Shown here: positions 34,710 through 43,884 of the stretch, in pieces
Layout of the letters: every line of letters begins with the position of its first letter
How positions within the stretch are numbered: the first letter of the stretch is position 1
Source: [Bacteroides] pectinophilus
GTDB lineage: Bacteria; Bacillota; Clostridia; Lachnospirales; Lachnospiraceae
DNA length: 64,000 nucleotides
NCBI GenBank assembly: GCA_025146925.1
Contig: CP102260.1
Location: forward strand, 77,001 to 141,000
Direction: 5' to 3'
Notes under the pieces: generated by a model
What the model saw: the letters and a program-made list of their open reading frames with translations, nothing else
Databases searched by the model: none
What the model was told of the DNA's origin: nothing
Made by a program: the position numbers and the translations under genes

Positions 34710-35111
34710 ATGATGACCTTAAAGTTCCGCCTGATAATGGCAGCCATCCTTCTGATAGGATTTGTTATAATAATAAATATGGTCCGCAAGAAAAGCCTGG
34801 ACCTGAGATACGCCCTTATATGGCTTGCGCTTATAGCAATGATTCTGGTTATTGTTATTGTGCCGGGACTTTTGGGAGTTATAACACATTTTCTTGGTAT
34901 ATATGACGCAATGAACATGGTTTTCTTCATGGGATTTGTGTTCCTTATAGTAGTAACATTTTTTCTTACGGCGGCGCTGTCGCGCAATTCAAACAGGATT
35001 AAAGCGCTTACACAGCAGGTAGCGCTGCTTGAGAAGCAGGTAAGGGATGAATCTGTAAAAGTATCTTTAAAAGATGAAGCATCTTCAGAAGATGCAGAGA
35101 GGAGACTGTAA
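34710..35111 (+). CDS. DUF2304 small membrane protein
   Basis: The 133-residue protein has three helices (about residues 5-24, 33-57 and 68-90) and ends in a charged coiled-coil-like tail (RNSNRIKALTQQVALLEKQV). Helix spacing and the RKKSLDLRYALIWL segment fit DUF2304. These proteins usually lie next to DPM1-type GT2 enzymes and may anchor them or help flip the lipid-phosphate sugar. The likely partner is at 33593. GGGAG lies 9 bases before ATG 34710; ATG 34713 is also possible. The stop overlaps the next ATG (TAATG). Confidence 0.8.
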   Translation: MMTLKFRLIMAAILLIGFVIIINMVRKKSLDLRYALIWLALIAMILVIVIVPGLLGVITHFLGIYDAMNMVFFMGFVFLIVVTFFLTAALSRNSNRIKALTQQVALLEKQVRDESVKVSLKDEASSEDAERRL

Positions 35112-36169
35112 TGGCAGCTGTATCAATTATTATTCCGGTTTACAATGTTGAAAAATACTTAAGAAGATGTCTTCGCAGTGTATTTGCACAGACATATCAG
35201 GATTTTGAAGTAATATGTGTCGAGGATGCGGGAGTTGACAGTTCGCTTGACATACTGGAAGAATTCGCTGATAAGTATCCGGACAGAATGCATGTTATAT
35301 GTAATGAGGAGAATATCGGTCCGGGCAGAAGCCGTGATAAGGCGCTTGCTAATGCAAAGGGAACGTACATCTGTTATGTGGATGCGGATGACTATATCCT
35401 GCCGGATTTCCTTGCACAGTATGTAAAAAAGATTGAAGAGACAGCTGCGGATGTTGTTATCGGAGGTTATCGTCAGGATAGCGGCAATGCCGGATCAGAG
35501 CTTATAACACACCTCGTAAAGGATAACGAATGGGCGTGCGTGACATATGTTACTGCATGGGCAAGGCTTTACAGAAAAGAATTTGTAGTTAATAACCATA
35601 TGAGATTTGAGAGATTTACATGCCTTGAGGATATGTATTTTAATCTCATGGGATATGTAAATAAGATAAAATATGTTGTTATATCTGACTATGCAGGCTA
35701 TATCCATTCTGTGAATGATCAGTCAGTTACGGCAAGAAGCCGTGATGATAAGACGGAAGATGCAACCGGATATGTGATTGACGTATTCGATAAGCTTGGC
35801 CAGGTCAAGGATTTCAGAAAATTAAGCCAGAATATGCGCTGGATGCTTCAGTATGCATATGTGGCTAATATGGTTAATGCGCTTGCGGTATATTCCAAAG
35901 GAATAAGTGAGGCAGAGATGAAGTCAAGGCTGGATGCAGCAATGGATGATTTTGAAAAGAGATTTCCGGATTACAGACGCAATCCATATCTCGGCGTGGC
36001 GGGACCTAAGGGACAGACAGCAAAGATAAGACTTGGTGTAAGTGCATTTATGAGCCTCAGAAAGCTTGGACTTGATAAGAAAATATTTGCCCTGCTTGCA
36101 CGTCTTAATGATATAGACAGTGATAAAAACAGAAATAATGATAATTATAGTGATGGGGAGCAGGAATGA
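35111..36169 (+). CDS. GT2 family glycosyltransferase
   Basis: The 352-residue protein has an N-terminal GT-A domain: VSIIIPVYNVEKYLRRCLRS, CVEDAGVDSSLDILEEF, NIGPGRSRDKAL and the metal site YICYVDADDYI. The C-terminal 130 residues are helical and family-specific. It is probably cytosolic and membrane-associated and adds one sugar to the lipid-linked unit. The motif VEDAG in place of the common VDDGS is a small departure. Overlaps on both sides (TAATG at its start, ATGA at its end) show tight coupling with its neighbours. Confidence 0.88.
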   Translation: MAAVSIIIPVYNVEKYLRRCLRSVFAQTYQDFEVICVEDAGVDSSLDILEEFADKYPDRMHVICNEENIGPGRSRDKALANAKGTYICYVDADDYILPDFLAQYVKKIEETAADVVIGGYRQDSGNAGSELITHLVKDNEWACVTYVTAWARLYRKEFVVNNHMRFERFTCLEDMYFNLMGYVNKIKYVVISDYAGYIHSVNDQSVTARSRDDKTEDATGYVIDVFDKLGQVKDFRKLSQNMRWMLQYAYVANMVNALAVYSKGISEAEMKSRLDAAMDDFEKRFPDYRRNPYLGVAGPKGQTAKIRLGVSAFMSLRKLGLDKKIFALLARLNDIDSDKNRNNDNYSDGEQE

Positions 36170-36966
36170 TTTCAATAATCACAGTTGCGTATAATGATGC
36201 GGATGGACTTGCGAGAACACTCAATTCGGTGCTTTCCCAAAAGAACATATCTCAGACGGAATATGAGAGTATCGTTGTCGACGGCGGTTCAACAGACGGA
36301 ACTGATAAGGTACTTGAGGAATACAGGGCTAAGTTTGAAGAAGCCGGAATCAGGCTTGATGCGGGAAGTGAGAAGGACGGCGGAATATATGACGGCATGA
36401 ACAAAGGTATCGGAAGGGCATCAGGCGGATGGGTGTATTTCCTTAATGCCGGAGATGTCTTTTATGATGAAAATGTGCTTGCCAAAGTAAATGATATTCT
36501 TAACAAAGAAAAGAGCGATGTTGTATATGGTGATGTGTGCAGTGTCGAGAATGCAGGTGTGAAGCACATCATGAAGTCAGGCGATGATATCAATGTGATA
36601 AGAACGAACCTTCCGTTCTGCCATCAGGCGGTATTCACAAGGCGCGGGCTTCACGACAGGTATATGTATTCTACAGAGTACCGGCTTGCAGCAGATTATG
36701 AGCTGTTTCTGCATGCATATCTTGACGGGGCCGCATTTGTACATGTTCCGTTAGTTATTGCATCATTTATGCTTGACGGGGCATCAAACCGCAACAGGAA
36801 GAAGCTTTTTCTTGAGTATGAGAAGATTCACAAGCAATATGGTCTTGCTGCGACAGGCATTAAGGGCGCACTTGCACATGCATGGGGGCTTTTCAAGATA
36901 AATGCAGCCAATGTAATGCCACAGAGACTTGTATACTGGATTATGGAGAAGAGGATTAATGGGTAA
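36166..36966 (+). CDS. GT2 family glycosyltransferase (WcaA/WcaE-like)
   Basis: The 266-residue GT-A enzyme shows MISIITVAYNDADGLARTLNS, VDGGSTDGTDKVLEEY, GGIYDGMNKGIGRASGGWV and FLNAGDVFY. The D-G-M-N-K-G-I block and the NAGD metal site define the small GT2 group that includes colanic-acid WcaE and many capsule transferases. ATGA overlap with the preceding stop indicates coupling. The acceptor sugar is not predictable from sequence. Confidence 0.88.
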   Translation: MISIITVAYNDADGLARTLNSVLSQKNISQTEYESIVVDGGSTDGTDKVLEEYRAKFEEAGIRLDAGSEKDGGIYDGMNKGIGRASGGWVYFLNAGDVFYDENVLAKVNDILNKEKSDVVYGDVCSVENAGVKHIMKSGDDINVIRTNLPFCHQAVFTRRGLHDRYMYSTEYRLAADYELFLHAYLDGAAFVHVPLVIASFMLDGASNRNRKKLFLEYEKIHKQYGLAATGIKGALAHAWGLFKINAANVMPQRLVYWIMEKRING

Positions 36967-36976
36967 GGAGCAGGGA

Positions 36977-37960
36977 ATGAATACGCCATACAAAGATCTT
37001 ATTTCAGTAATAGTTCCTGTATATAAGGTTGAAAGATATCTTTGCCGCTGCGTGGATTCCATTATTGCGCAGACATATACCAATCTTCAGATAATACTTG
37101 TGGATGATGGTTCGCCGGACGGAAGCGGTGCAATATGTGATGATTATGCTGCCAAAGATTCAAGAATAACAGTAATACATAAGAAGAACGGAGGCCTCTC
37201 AGACGCACGTAATGCAGGACTTGTGGCTGCATGCGGCAGCTACATAGGTTTTGTGGACAGTGATGACTATATAGCGGTGGATATGTATGAAAAGCTGTAT
37301 AAGGCAATTGTGGCATGTAATGCTGATATGTCGGTCTGCAATTTCAGATATGTTGATGAGAATGGCAATAACATAGAAGAACGTAACAATGCACTGCCTG
37401 TTAAGGATGAAGTGATTGATGGAATAACGGCACTTACACGGACTCTTGATGATAAGGGCTGGTACTATGTCACGGCGTGGAACAGGTTATATAGCAGAAA
37501 GCTGCTGCAGAGTATATATTTTCCTGACGGAAAGCTCCATGAGGACGAATTCACAGTGCACAGAATATATTCAAAGGCAGATAAGGTTGCATGTGTCGCG
37601 GACGCCTGCTATATGTATGTGCAGCGTGGTGGAAGTATAATGCAGACCGGGTACGGAATACGCAATCTTGATGCAGTGGAAGCACTTGAGCAGAGATTTG
37701 AATTCTGCGTGAATCTGCCGGAGATGAGTGATTATATATTAAGGCTGTCACAGAGAATATACTCAATGCTTGTTGAGGCGGGCATTAAGCTTGATATGCA
37801 TAATGCCGGATGCAGGCAGAGATATAAAGAGCTTAAAAAGACATATATAAAGCAGTGCAGGCAGATTAAGAAGCTTTTTACGCTAAGGCAGTGGATTATA
37901 GATGTGGCGGTGTTTGAGATATTTCCTGCCATTAATATGGCAGTATTTAAAAGATTATAA
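36977..37960 (+). CDS. GT2 family glycosyltransferase
   Basis: The 327-residue protein carries ISVIVPVYKVERYLCRCVDS, LVDDGSPDGSGAICDDYA, NGGLSDARNAGL and IGFVDSDDYI, the canonical GT2 blocks. A second recognition region has WYYVTAWNRLYSRKLL and FPDGKLHEDEFTVHRIY, typical of EpsJ/CpsI-like transferases. AAGGAG 6 bases before ATG 36977 makes this the best start; in-frame starts at 36929 and 36959 overlap the previous gene. It is cytosolic. Confidence 0.9.
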   Translation: MNTPYKDLISVIVPVYKVERYLCRCVDSIIAQTYTNLQIILVDDGSPDGSGAICDDYAAKDSRITVIHKKNGGLSDARNAGLVAACGSYIGFVDSDDYIAVDMYEKLYKAIVACNADMSVCNFRYVDENGNNIEERNNALPVKDEVIDGITALTRTLDDKGWYYVTAWNRLYSRKLLQSIYFPDGKLHEDEFTVHRIYSKADKVACVADACYMYVQRGGSIMQTGYGIRNLDAVEALEQRFEFCVNLPEMSDYILRLSQRIYSMLVEAGIKLDMHNAGCRQRYKELKKTYIKQCRQIKKLFTLRQWIIDVAVFEIFPAINMAVFKRL

Positions 37961-37971
37961 GGTGAAGGACA

Positions 37972-39498
37972 GTGAGTAATAAGGCAAACAGACAGCTTGC
38001 GGTTAACTTAATAGCGCAGATAGCATCATTTCTTGTATCATTCGGGATAAGCTTCTTTGTAACTCCGTATGTGACCAATAAGCTTGGAAGTGATGCGTAT
38101 GGGTTCATAACTCTGGCGGATAATTTTGTAAATTATGCATCGCTTATTACGATAGCGCTTAACTCAATGGCAAGCCGTTTTATTACGATTAAGATATACG
38201 AGAATAAGATGGATGAGGCCAATGTGTATTTTAATTCAGTACTTATCGGCAATACGATACTTACAATAATTGCAGGAATATTGTCGGTAGTATGCGTTAT
38301 CAATCTTGAGAAATGGATTAATATACCTGATGGGCTTGTTACAGATGTCAAACTGACATTCCTTATCGTGTTCCTTAATTTCATGGTCGGAATAATGACA
38401 TCCGTATTCTCGATAGCATTTTTCTCGACAAACAGACTTGATATAAGTTCAAGAAGGTCTATAGAGGCCAATCTGATAAGGGCCGGAATAGTGCTCGGCG
38501 GATATGTATTCTTTTCACCGAGAATAATTTATGTTGCAATAGCTTCCATAACTGCAAGCATATTTATACTTGTGGCAGATATACATTACAGCAGAAAGCT
38601 GCTGCCTGAGATAAAGATTAACTTTCATATATTTGAGATACGCAAAGTTATCGAACTTATCGAAGCCGGAATATGGAATGTTGTTATCAAATTAAGCCAG
38701 ATTCTTACCAATGGTCTGGATCTGCTTATAAGCAATCTGTTCATAAGCAGCAGCGCAATGGGTATTCTTGCCATAGCGCAGACAGTCCCGAATGTCATGT
38801 CTAATCTTATAGGGAGCATAGCTAATGTATTCTCGCCGGAGATGACGATATATTATGCACAGAAAGATAAGGAAATGCTTGTAAAGTCTATCAGCCGCGG
38901 AATGAGGATGATGACGGTGTTTACCATTATACCCGATGCGCTGCTTATAGCATTTGGAACGCAGTTCTTCAGGCTGTGGATGCCGGGACAGAATGCACAG
39001 CAGTTATGCGTGCTTGCGGTTATGTGTGTGATTAATACGGTTGTGTCAGGACCTATACAGCCGCTATATCAGGTATTTACAATAACCAATAAGGTAAGGC
39101 AGAATGCGGTGGCAATGATAATATACGGAATTATATCATTCCTGCTTACACTTGCCGTCCTCGAAGTGACGGATCTCGGAATATATGCGATTGTGGGGGT
39201 AAGTACGATATGTTCGCTGCTTGTTAATTTTATATTTACGATTCCGTTCTCAGCAAGGTATCTTGATCTGAGGTGGAATATATTTTTTAAAGATGTATTC
39301 AAAAGTATTCTGCTGACTGTAATACTTGTAGCTGTTAACGCAATTGTAAGCCATATGATTCTGTGCGATACATGGCTGAAGCTTATATTGACCGGCGGGG
39401 TATGCGCAGTTATTGACTTTATAATAAATATATATATCCTGCTCGAAAAGACAGAACGGGTAAGGCTTATAAATATGATGCTAAGAAGAAAATCATAA
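37972..39498 (+). CDS. Wzx-type polysaccharide flippase
   Basis: The 508-residue protein has about fourteen helices and the usual opening of the MOP/Wzx superfamily (IAQIASFLVSFGISFFVTPYVTNKLGSDAYGFITL). It also has YYAQKDKEMLVKSISRGMRMM and VSGPIQPLYQVFTITNKVRQNA. It would move undecaprenyl-diphosphate repeat units across the cytoplasmic membrane. The start is GTG at 37972 after GGTGAAGGACA. Another flippase of the same superfamily is at 53712, in the second locus. Confidence 0.88.
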   Translation: MSNKANRQLAVNLIAQIASFLVSFGISFFVTPYVTNKLGSDAYGFITLADNFVNYASLITIALNSMASRFITIKIYENKMDEANVYFNSVLIGNTILTIIAGILSVVCVINLEKWINIPDGLVTDVKLTFLIVFLNFMVGIMTSVFSIAFFSTNRLDISSRRSIEANLIRAGIVLGGYVFFSPRIIYVAIASITASIFILVADIHYSRKLLPEIKINFHIFEIRKVIELIEAGIWNVVIKLSQILTNGLDLLISNLFISSSAMGILAIAQTVPNVMSNLIGSIANVFSPEMTIYYAQKDKEMLVKSISRGMRMMTVFTIIPDALLIAFGTQFFRLWMPGQNAQQLCVLAVMCVINTVVSGPIQPLYQVFTITNKVRQNAVAMIIYGIISFLLTLAVLEVTDLGIYAIVGVSTICSLLVNFIFTIPFSARYLDLRWNIFFKDVFKSILLTVILVAVNAIVSHMILCDTWLKLILTGGVCAVIDFIINIYILLEKTERVRLINMMLRRKS

Positions 39499-39530
39499 TA
39501 ATAAAAGATATAAAGAAAAGGAGATTATGT

Positions 39531-40634
39531 ATGAAAAAGTATGACATTTTACTTGTGGGAGGCGGACTTTACAACGGGGTTATTGCGTATTATGCGGCTA
39601 AGGCAGGAAAAAAGTGCCTTGTAGTTGAGAAGAGGGAGCACCTTGGCGGCAATATCTACTGTGAGGATATGGAGGGCATACATGTACATAAGTACGGCGC
39701 ACACATTTTCCATACAAGCAATAAGGAAGTATGGGATTTTGTAAATGCGCTCGTTGAATTTAACAGATATACGAACAGCCCGGTTGCCAATTATAAAGGC
39801 GAGATGTATAACATGCCGTTCAATATGAACACATTCAATAAGATGTGGGGAGTAAGAACTCCGGCAGAGGCTAAGGCTAAGATAGATGAGCAGAAGAGCG
39901 CCATAATAGGCGAGCCGCAGAATCTCGAGGAGCAGGCAATAAGCCTTGTGGGAAAAGATATCTACGAGAAGCTTGTAAAGGGTTATACAGAGAAGCAGTG
40001 GGGAAGAGACTGTAAGGAGCTTCCTGCATTTATCATTAAGAGGCTTCCGGTAAGATACACATATGATAACAACTACTTTAATGACAGATACCAGGGTATT
40101 CCGATAGGCGGTTACAATGAGCTTACGGACAGGCTGTATGCCGATTGTGACGTGGAGCTTGGCAGAGATTATCTTGCAGATAAGGAATATTATGACGGAC
40201 TTGCAGACCTGGTAGTGTATACGGGTACTATTGATGAGTACTACGGATATAAATTTGGCAAGCTTGAGTACAGAAGCCTTAAGTTTGAAACAGAGGTACT
40301 TGACGAGGAGAATCATCAGGGCGTTGCAGTTGTCAATTACACGGACAGAGAGACTCCGTATACAAGAATTATCGAGCATAAGCATTTTGAATATGGAACG
40401 CAGCCTAAGACTGTAATTACAAAAGAGTATCCTGTGACATGGACAGAAGGCATGGAGCCGTATTACCCTGTCAACAATGAAGACAACCAGGAGCTTTACA
40501 GAAAGTATGCAGAGCTTGCAAAGGCTGAGAGCAGCGTGGTATTTGGCGGAAGACTCGGAGAGTACAAATACTATGATATGGACAAGGTTATTGAGTCAGC
40601 GATGAATAAGGCAGGAGAGCTTGGCTTAAGATAG
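39531..40634 (+). CDS. glf: UDP-galactopyranose mutase
   Basis: The 367-residue flavoenzyme has the FAD-binding start DILLVGGGLYNGVIAYYAAKAG, VVEKREHLGGNIYCE and HKYGAHIFHTSNKEVWDFV. Later it shows GYTEKQWGRDCKELPAFIIKRLPVR and PIGGYNELTDRL, and ends with VVFGGRLGEYKYYDMDKVI. All are standard Glf motifs and the length is normal. It converts UDP-galactopyranose to UDP-galactofuranose, so galactofuranose is probably a component of the polymer. AAAAGGAG precedes it; an out-of-frame ATG lies at 39527. Confidence 0.96.
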   Translation: MKKYDILLVGGGLYNGVIAYYAAKAGKKCLVVEKREHLGGNIYCEDMEGIHVHKYGAHIFHTSNKEVWDFVNALVEFNRYTNSPVANYKGEMYNMPFNMNTFNKMWGVRTPAEAKAKIDEQKSAIIGEPQNLEEQAISLVGKDIYEKLVKGYTEKQWGRDCKELPAFIIKRLPVRYTYDNNYFNDRYQGIPIGGYNELTDRLYADCDVELGRDYLADKEYYDGLADLVVYTGTIDEYYGYKFGKLEYRSLKFETEVLDEENHQGVAVVNYTDRETPYTRIIEHKHFEYGTQPKTVITKEYPVTWTEGMEPYYPVNNEDNQELYRKYAELAKAESSVVFGGRLGEYKYYDMDKVIESAMNKAGELGLR

Positions 40635-40657
40635 TGACTGTGGATTGGAGAGTAGTT

Positions 40658-41896
40658 ATGAAGGTTCTGTATCTGAACAACATATATCAGGGCGGCGGTG
40701 CAGAGAAGGTCACAAGGCAGTTGTATTACGGAATGAAGAATATCGGCGTGGAGTCATATCTTCTTACCGGATATGATGACGGTATCGAGACCGCAGCCGG
40801 GGACAGTAACATAGAGGCTTTGTACAGCGGCAGATATGCTAAAGAATGTGCCGTACTCAGAGGCTGCCTTCATAACAATGCACTCCCGGTCAACAAAAGA
40901 TTAAGAAAAAAGCTCTGCGCAATGATTGAAGAGAATGATATAGATGTACTTCATATCAACAATGCCCATGGCAACTATATTGGAATCGAGGATATAGCAT
41001 ATCTGTCTGAGTATGTTAAAGTAGTGTGGACACTCCATGATATGTGGGCTGTAACAGGGCACTGCGCACATGCTTTTGATTGTACCGGCTGGAAGACAAT
41101 GGAGTGTGGCAGATGTGAAAATAAGCGTACATATCCGGCATTTTATTATAATAATATTAAGGCAGTCCATAAGAAGAAAAAAGACAGCTTTACCGGACAT
41201 GGGATAACATTTGTAACGCCGTCCGACTGGCTTGCAGGAATATGCAGGCAGTCATATCTTAAGAATGAGCATATCATAACGATAAACAACGGTGTTGATA
41301 TGTCAGAGTTTGGCATATGTGACAGGCAGGAGTTAAAGAAGAGATATAATGTGCCTGCCGGTAAGAAAGTAATTCTGTTTGCAGCAGCCAATCTTAATAA
41401 TGAATACAAAGGTTTTTCTTATCTGGCGCAGGCATTGGATAAGCTTGATAACAAGAGTGATTATTATCTGCTTGTGATAGGCCAGGGACTTGGGGATAGT
41501 GTCATATCACAGGAGTTCGGAATAAAGGAATTCGGTTATGTAAGTACAACAGCAATGATGAATGAGATATATGCAATGGCTGATGTATTTATAATACCGA
41601 GTGTTGCCGAGAATTTCCCGTGTGTAGCGCTTGAGGCGCTTGCGTCGGGTACACCGGTCATTGGTTCAGATGCAGGAGGAATACCTGAGATTGTAAGCAA
41701 AGATGTAGGCTGGATATTCCCAAGCAGGGACAGTGCCGCGCTGGCACAGACTATCAGCAGTGCATTCAGTAATACTAAGCAGCTTGATATGATGCGTCCG
41801 GCATGTAGGCACAGGGCAGAGAAGCTGTATACGCTTGATGGAATGCTTGAAAAGTATAAATGCCTGTATGAAGAGCTGTGCCGGAACAATGCATAG
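40658..41896 (+). CDS. GT4 family glycosyltransferase
   Basis: The 412-residue GT-B protein begins KVLYLNNIYQGGGAEKVTRQL, a typical glycine-rich acceptor-side loop. Then come VLHINNAHGNYIG, VVWTLHDMWAVTGHCAH, a cysteine-bearing insertion (CTGWKTMECGRC), FVTPSDWLAGI and ENFPCVALEALASGTPVIGSDAGGIPEIV. The HDMWxxTGHCxH plus cysteine pattern is seen in WcaC/colanic-acid-like transferases and the protein fused at 5612. ATG 40658 with GGAG upstream is preferred to GTG 40634. Confidence 0.88.
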   Translation: MKVLYLNNIYQGGGAEKVTRQLYYGMKNIGVESYLLTGYDDGIETAAGDSNIEALYSGRYAKECAVLRGCLHNNALPVNKRLRKKLCAMIEENDIDVLHINNAHGNYIGIEDIAYLSEYVKVVWTLHDMWAVTGHCAHAFDCTGWKTMECGRCENKRTYPAFYYNNIKAVHKKKKDSFTGHGITFVTPSDWLAGICRQSYLKNEHIITINNGVDMSEFGICDRQELKKRYNVPAGKKVILFAAANLNNEYKGFSYLAQALDKLDNKSDYYLLVIGQGLGDSVISQEFGIKEFGYVSTTAMMNEIYAMADVFIIPSVAENFPCVALEALASGTPVIGSDAGGIPEIVSKDVGWIFPSRDSAALAQTISSAFSNTKQLDMMRPACRHRAEKLYTLDGMLEKYKCLYEELCRNNA

Positions 41897-41935
41897 AAAA
41901 TATATGAGGGCATAAAGTATTATCGGAGGATTGAC

Positions 41936-42856
41936 ATGGAACTGCATGGATGGGTTAAAAAGGCTGTAGATACATTTATGGATGGAGAATATCATATCGT
42001 ATACAGGAATGACGGAAGCAGTCATGTAAAGCAGTTACGCCCTACATATTCCGAATGGTACGCTGATCCGCTGTTATATACGGAGAACGGGAAGAGCTGT
42101 GTATTCATGGAGGTGTATGACAGATTCGCGGATAAGGGGTATATAGGCGTGTCCGAATTTGACGGTAACGGCGTGCTTCAAAGACCTAAGAAGGTTATTG
42201 AGGAACCATTCCACATGTCATTTCCGCTTACTTTCAGATATGGCAACAGTGTATATATGATTCCTGAGACAGTTGGAGGGGGTGCGCTGCGTATATATGA
42301 GAAAGGCAGCAGCATATATGAATGGCGGCAGATACGGGCGATAGAAGAGATAACGGGCTGTGTGGATTCCGTAGTATATATAAGGGAAGGCAGCAGCGAT
42401 ATTAATATATTTACATGTAAAGAGAACGCAGACAATAAGCTTATGACGGGCTTAAGGTGGTACATATTAAGAGGCGGCATTGACGGAGAGTGTGTGGATA
42501 ACAGCAGAAAGCTTCCGGATGAATGCCGTGAATATGGATACGGAGTGCGTAATGGCGGACCGGTATTTGAAAAAGACGGCTCCTTATACCGGATAATACA
42601 AAAAAGCACGGAACGCATATATGGCGAGAGCATAGAGATACGAAGACTCAGTATAGATTCTGACGGAAGATATTCCGAGCATAAGGTAAGAGAGCTGTCA
42701 CTTGATGATTTTGACGTATCGACACTGCCGCTTACAACTCACAGGGTCGGCATACATACATATGGCTGTGAGAATGGAATTGAGATAACGGATATGTTTG
42801 TTGCAAGGGCTTCGCTTCGTAATATGATAAGAAAACAGATAAAAAAGCGTATGTGA
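41936..42856 (+). CDS. GINT1-like beta-propeller glycan protein
   Basis: The 306-residue protein has no membrane helix and a repeating beta pattern. The segment SEWYADPLLYTENGKSCVFM, followed by EVYD, then FHMSFPLTFRYGNSVYMIPET and GVRNGGPVF, resembles the five-bladed propeller domain of glucosamine inositolphosphorylceramide transferase 1-like proteins. That domain is also found with formyltransferase or glycosyltransferase partners in bacterial glycan loci. Whether it is itself catalytic is not known. GGAGG precedes ATG 41936. It lies between a GT4 and a GT-A transferase. Confidence 0.6.
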   Translation: MELHGWVKKAVDTFMDGEYHIVYRNDGSSHVKQLRPTYSEWYADPLLYTENGKSCVFMEVYDRFADKGYIGVSEFDGNGVLQRPKKVIEEPFHMSFPLTFRYGNSVYMIPETVGGGALRIYEKGSSIYEWRQIRAIEEITGCVDSVVYIREGSSDINIFTCKENADNKLMTGLRWYILRGGIDGECVDNSRKLPDECREYGYGVRNGGPVFEKDGSLYRIIQKSTERIYGESIEIRRLSIDSDGRYSEHKVRELSLDDFDVSTLPLTTHRVGIHTYGCENGIEITDMFVARASLRNMIRKQIKKRM

Positions 42857-42915
42857 ACAACGATACGAGAAGCCCGGATATGTAAGACCATGAGAGGGAG
42901 AAATGGAGCTTGGAT

Positions 42916-43884
42916 ATGGATAATGATAATTTTGTGCTGACAACACCTGTGGTATTTATTACATTTAACAGGCTTGATACTGCACAGGAAGTGTTTGAAC
43001 AGATAAAAAAGGCGGCGCCGCGTAAGCTTTATCTCATATCAGACGGCGCAAGGCAGAACAGGCAGGGCGAAGCTAAGAAGGTTGCAGAGGTCAGAGGTTA
43101 TATTGAGGCAGGGATAGATTGGGACTGCGAGGTTCACAGAATATATGCTGACAGTAATATGGGCTGTCGTGGAAGAATTGCGAGCGGTCTTGATGAGGTG
43201 TTTGAACATGAAGACACGGCTATTATTATTGAGGATGACATTAAGCCGCATAACACATTTTTCAGATACTGCCAGACTATGCTTGAGTGGTATAAGGATG
43301 ATGAGAGAATAGGGATGATAACGGGATGTAATCTGTGCCCTGATTATGACTGTGGCAGGGATTACATTTTTTCAAAAATTACGGAGATATGGGGATGGGC
43401 TACCTGGCGCCGTGTATGGAAGAATTACAGGATAAGCATTACTGACGAAGAAATGAAGGAGCTTGCAGACACGCGGTATCTTCGCAATTACTGGGGGAGA
43501 TGGTACGGTGACACTATTATGAAGGGGCTTATTGATGTAAAGCTTGAAAGATGCAGCGCATGGAGTTACAGTCTTTCGTATCTTATTGCAACGAATAACC
43601 AGCTTGTGATAGTGCCGGGACATAACCTTATTACCAATATCGGATTTGAACGTGAGGATGCAACTAATACGGCGGGGAAGAGCAGATACGTATTCCCGGA
43701 TGGAGAACTTGAGTTCCCGATTGCCAGAAGAAGCGGCTGCAGTGTTGACTATGAGTATGACAAGCAGTATGTAGATGCTTATCACAAAGAGAATCCGGTT
43801 CAGTTTGTGTATTCATTTGTTGTGAGCCATTATCTTGACTGGAAGAAGGACAGGCAGAGGAGGAAGAAGGGGTGTCAGAAGTAA
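42916..43884 (+). CDS. GT-A glycosyltransferase, paralogue of the protein at 14079
   Basis: The 322-residue enzyme shows PVVFITFNRLDTAQEVFEQI, a DSNMGCRGRIASGLDEVF stretch, the acidic metal site IIIEDDIKPHNTFFRYCQ and WGWATWRRVWKNY. Except for DSNMGCRGRIASGLDEVF, these match block for block with the protein at 14079-15017, showing an old duplication or two members of one family in the cluster. ATG 42916 has GGAG 7 bases upstream; the frame is open from a TTG at 42910. The gene overlaps the next one by 13 bases. Confidence 0.78.
   Translation: MDNDNFVLTTPVVFITFNRLDTAQEVFEQIKKAAPRKLYLISDGARQNRQGEAKKVAEVRGYIEAGIDWDCEVHRIYADSNMGCRGRIASGLDEVFEHEDTAIIIEDDIKPHNTFFRYCQTMLEWYKDDERIGMITGCNLCPDYDCGRDYIFSKITEIWGWATWRRVWKNYRISITDEEMKELADTRYLRNYWGRWYGDTIMKGLIDVKLERCSAWSYSLSYLIATNNQLVIVPGHNLITNIGFEREDATNTAGKSRYVFPDGELEFPIARRSGCSVDYEYDKQYVDAYHKENPVQFVYSFVVSHYLDWKKDRQRRKKGCQK

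Noticed and set aside
34693-34906. Plus-strand frame of 70 codons in the DUF2304 gene region
   Set aside because: It is out of frame with the DUF2304 protein, whose helices and family pattern are clear.
39549-40385. Minus-strand open frame of 278 codons
   Set aside because: It is the reverse of the galactopyranose mutase gene, whose protein is unmistakable.
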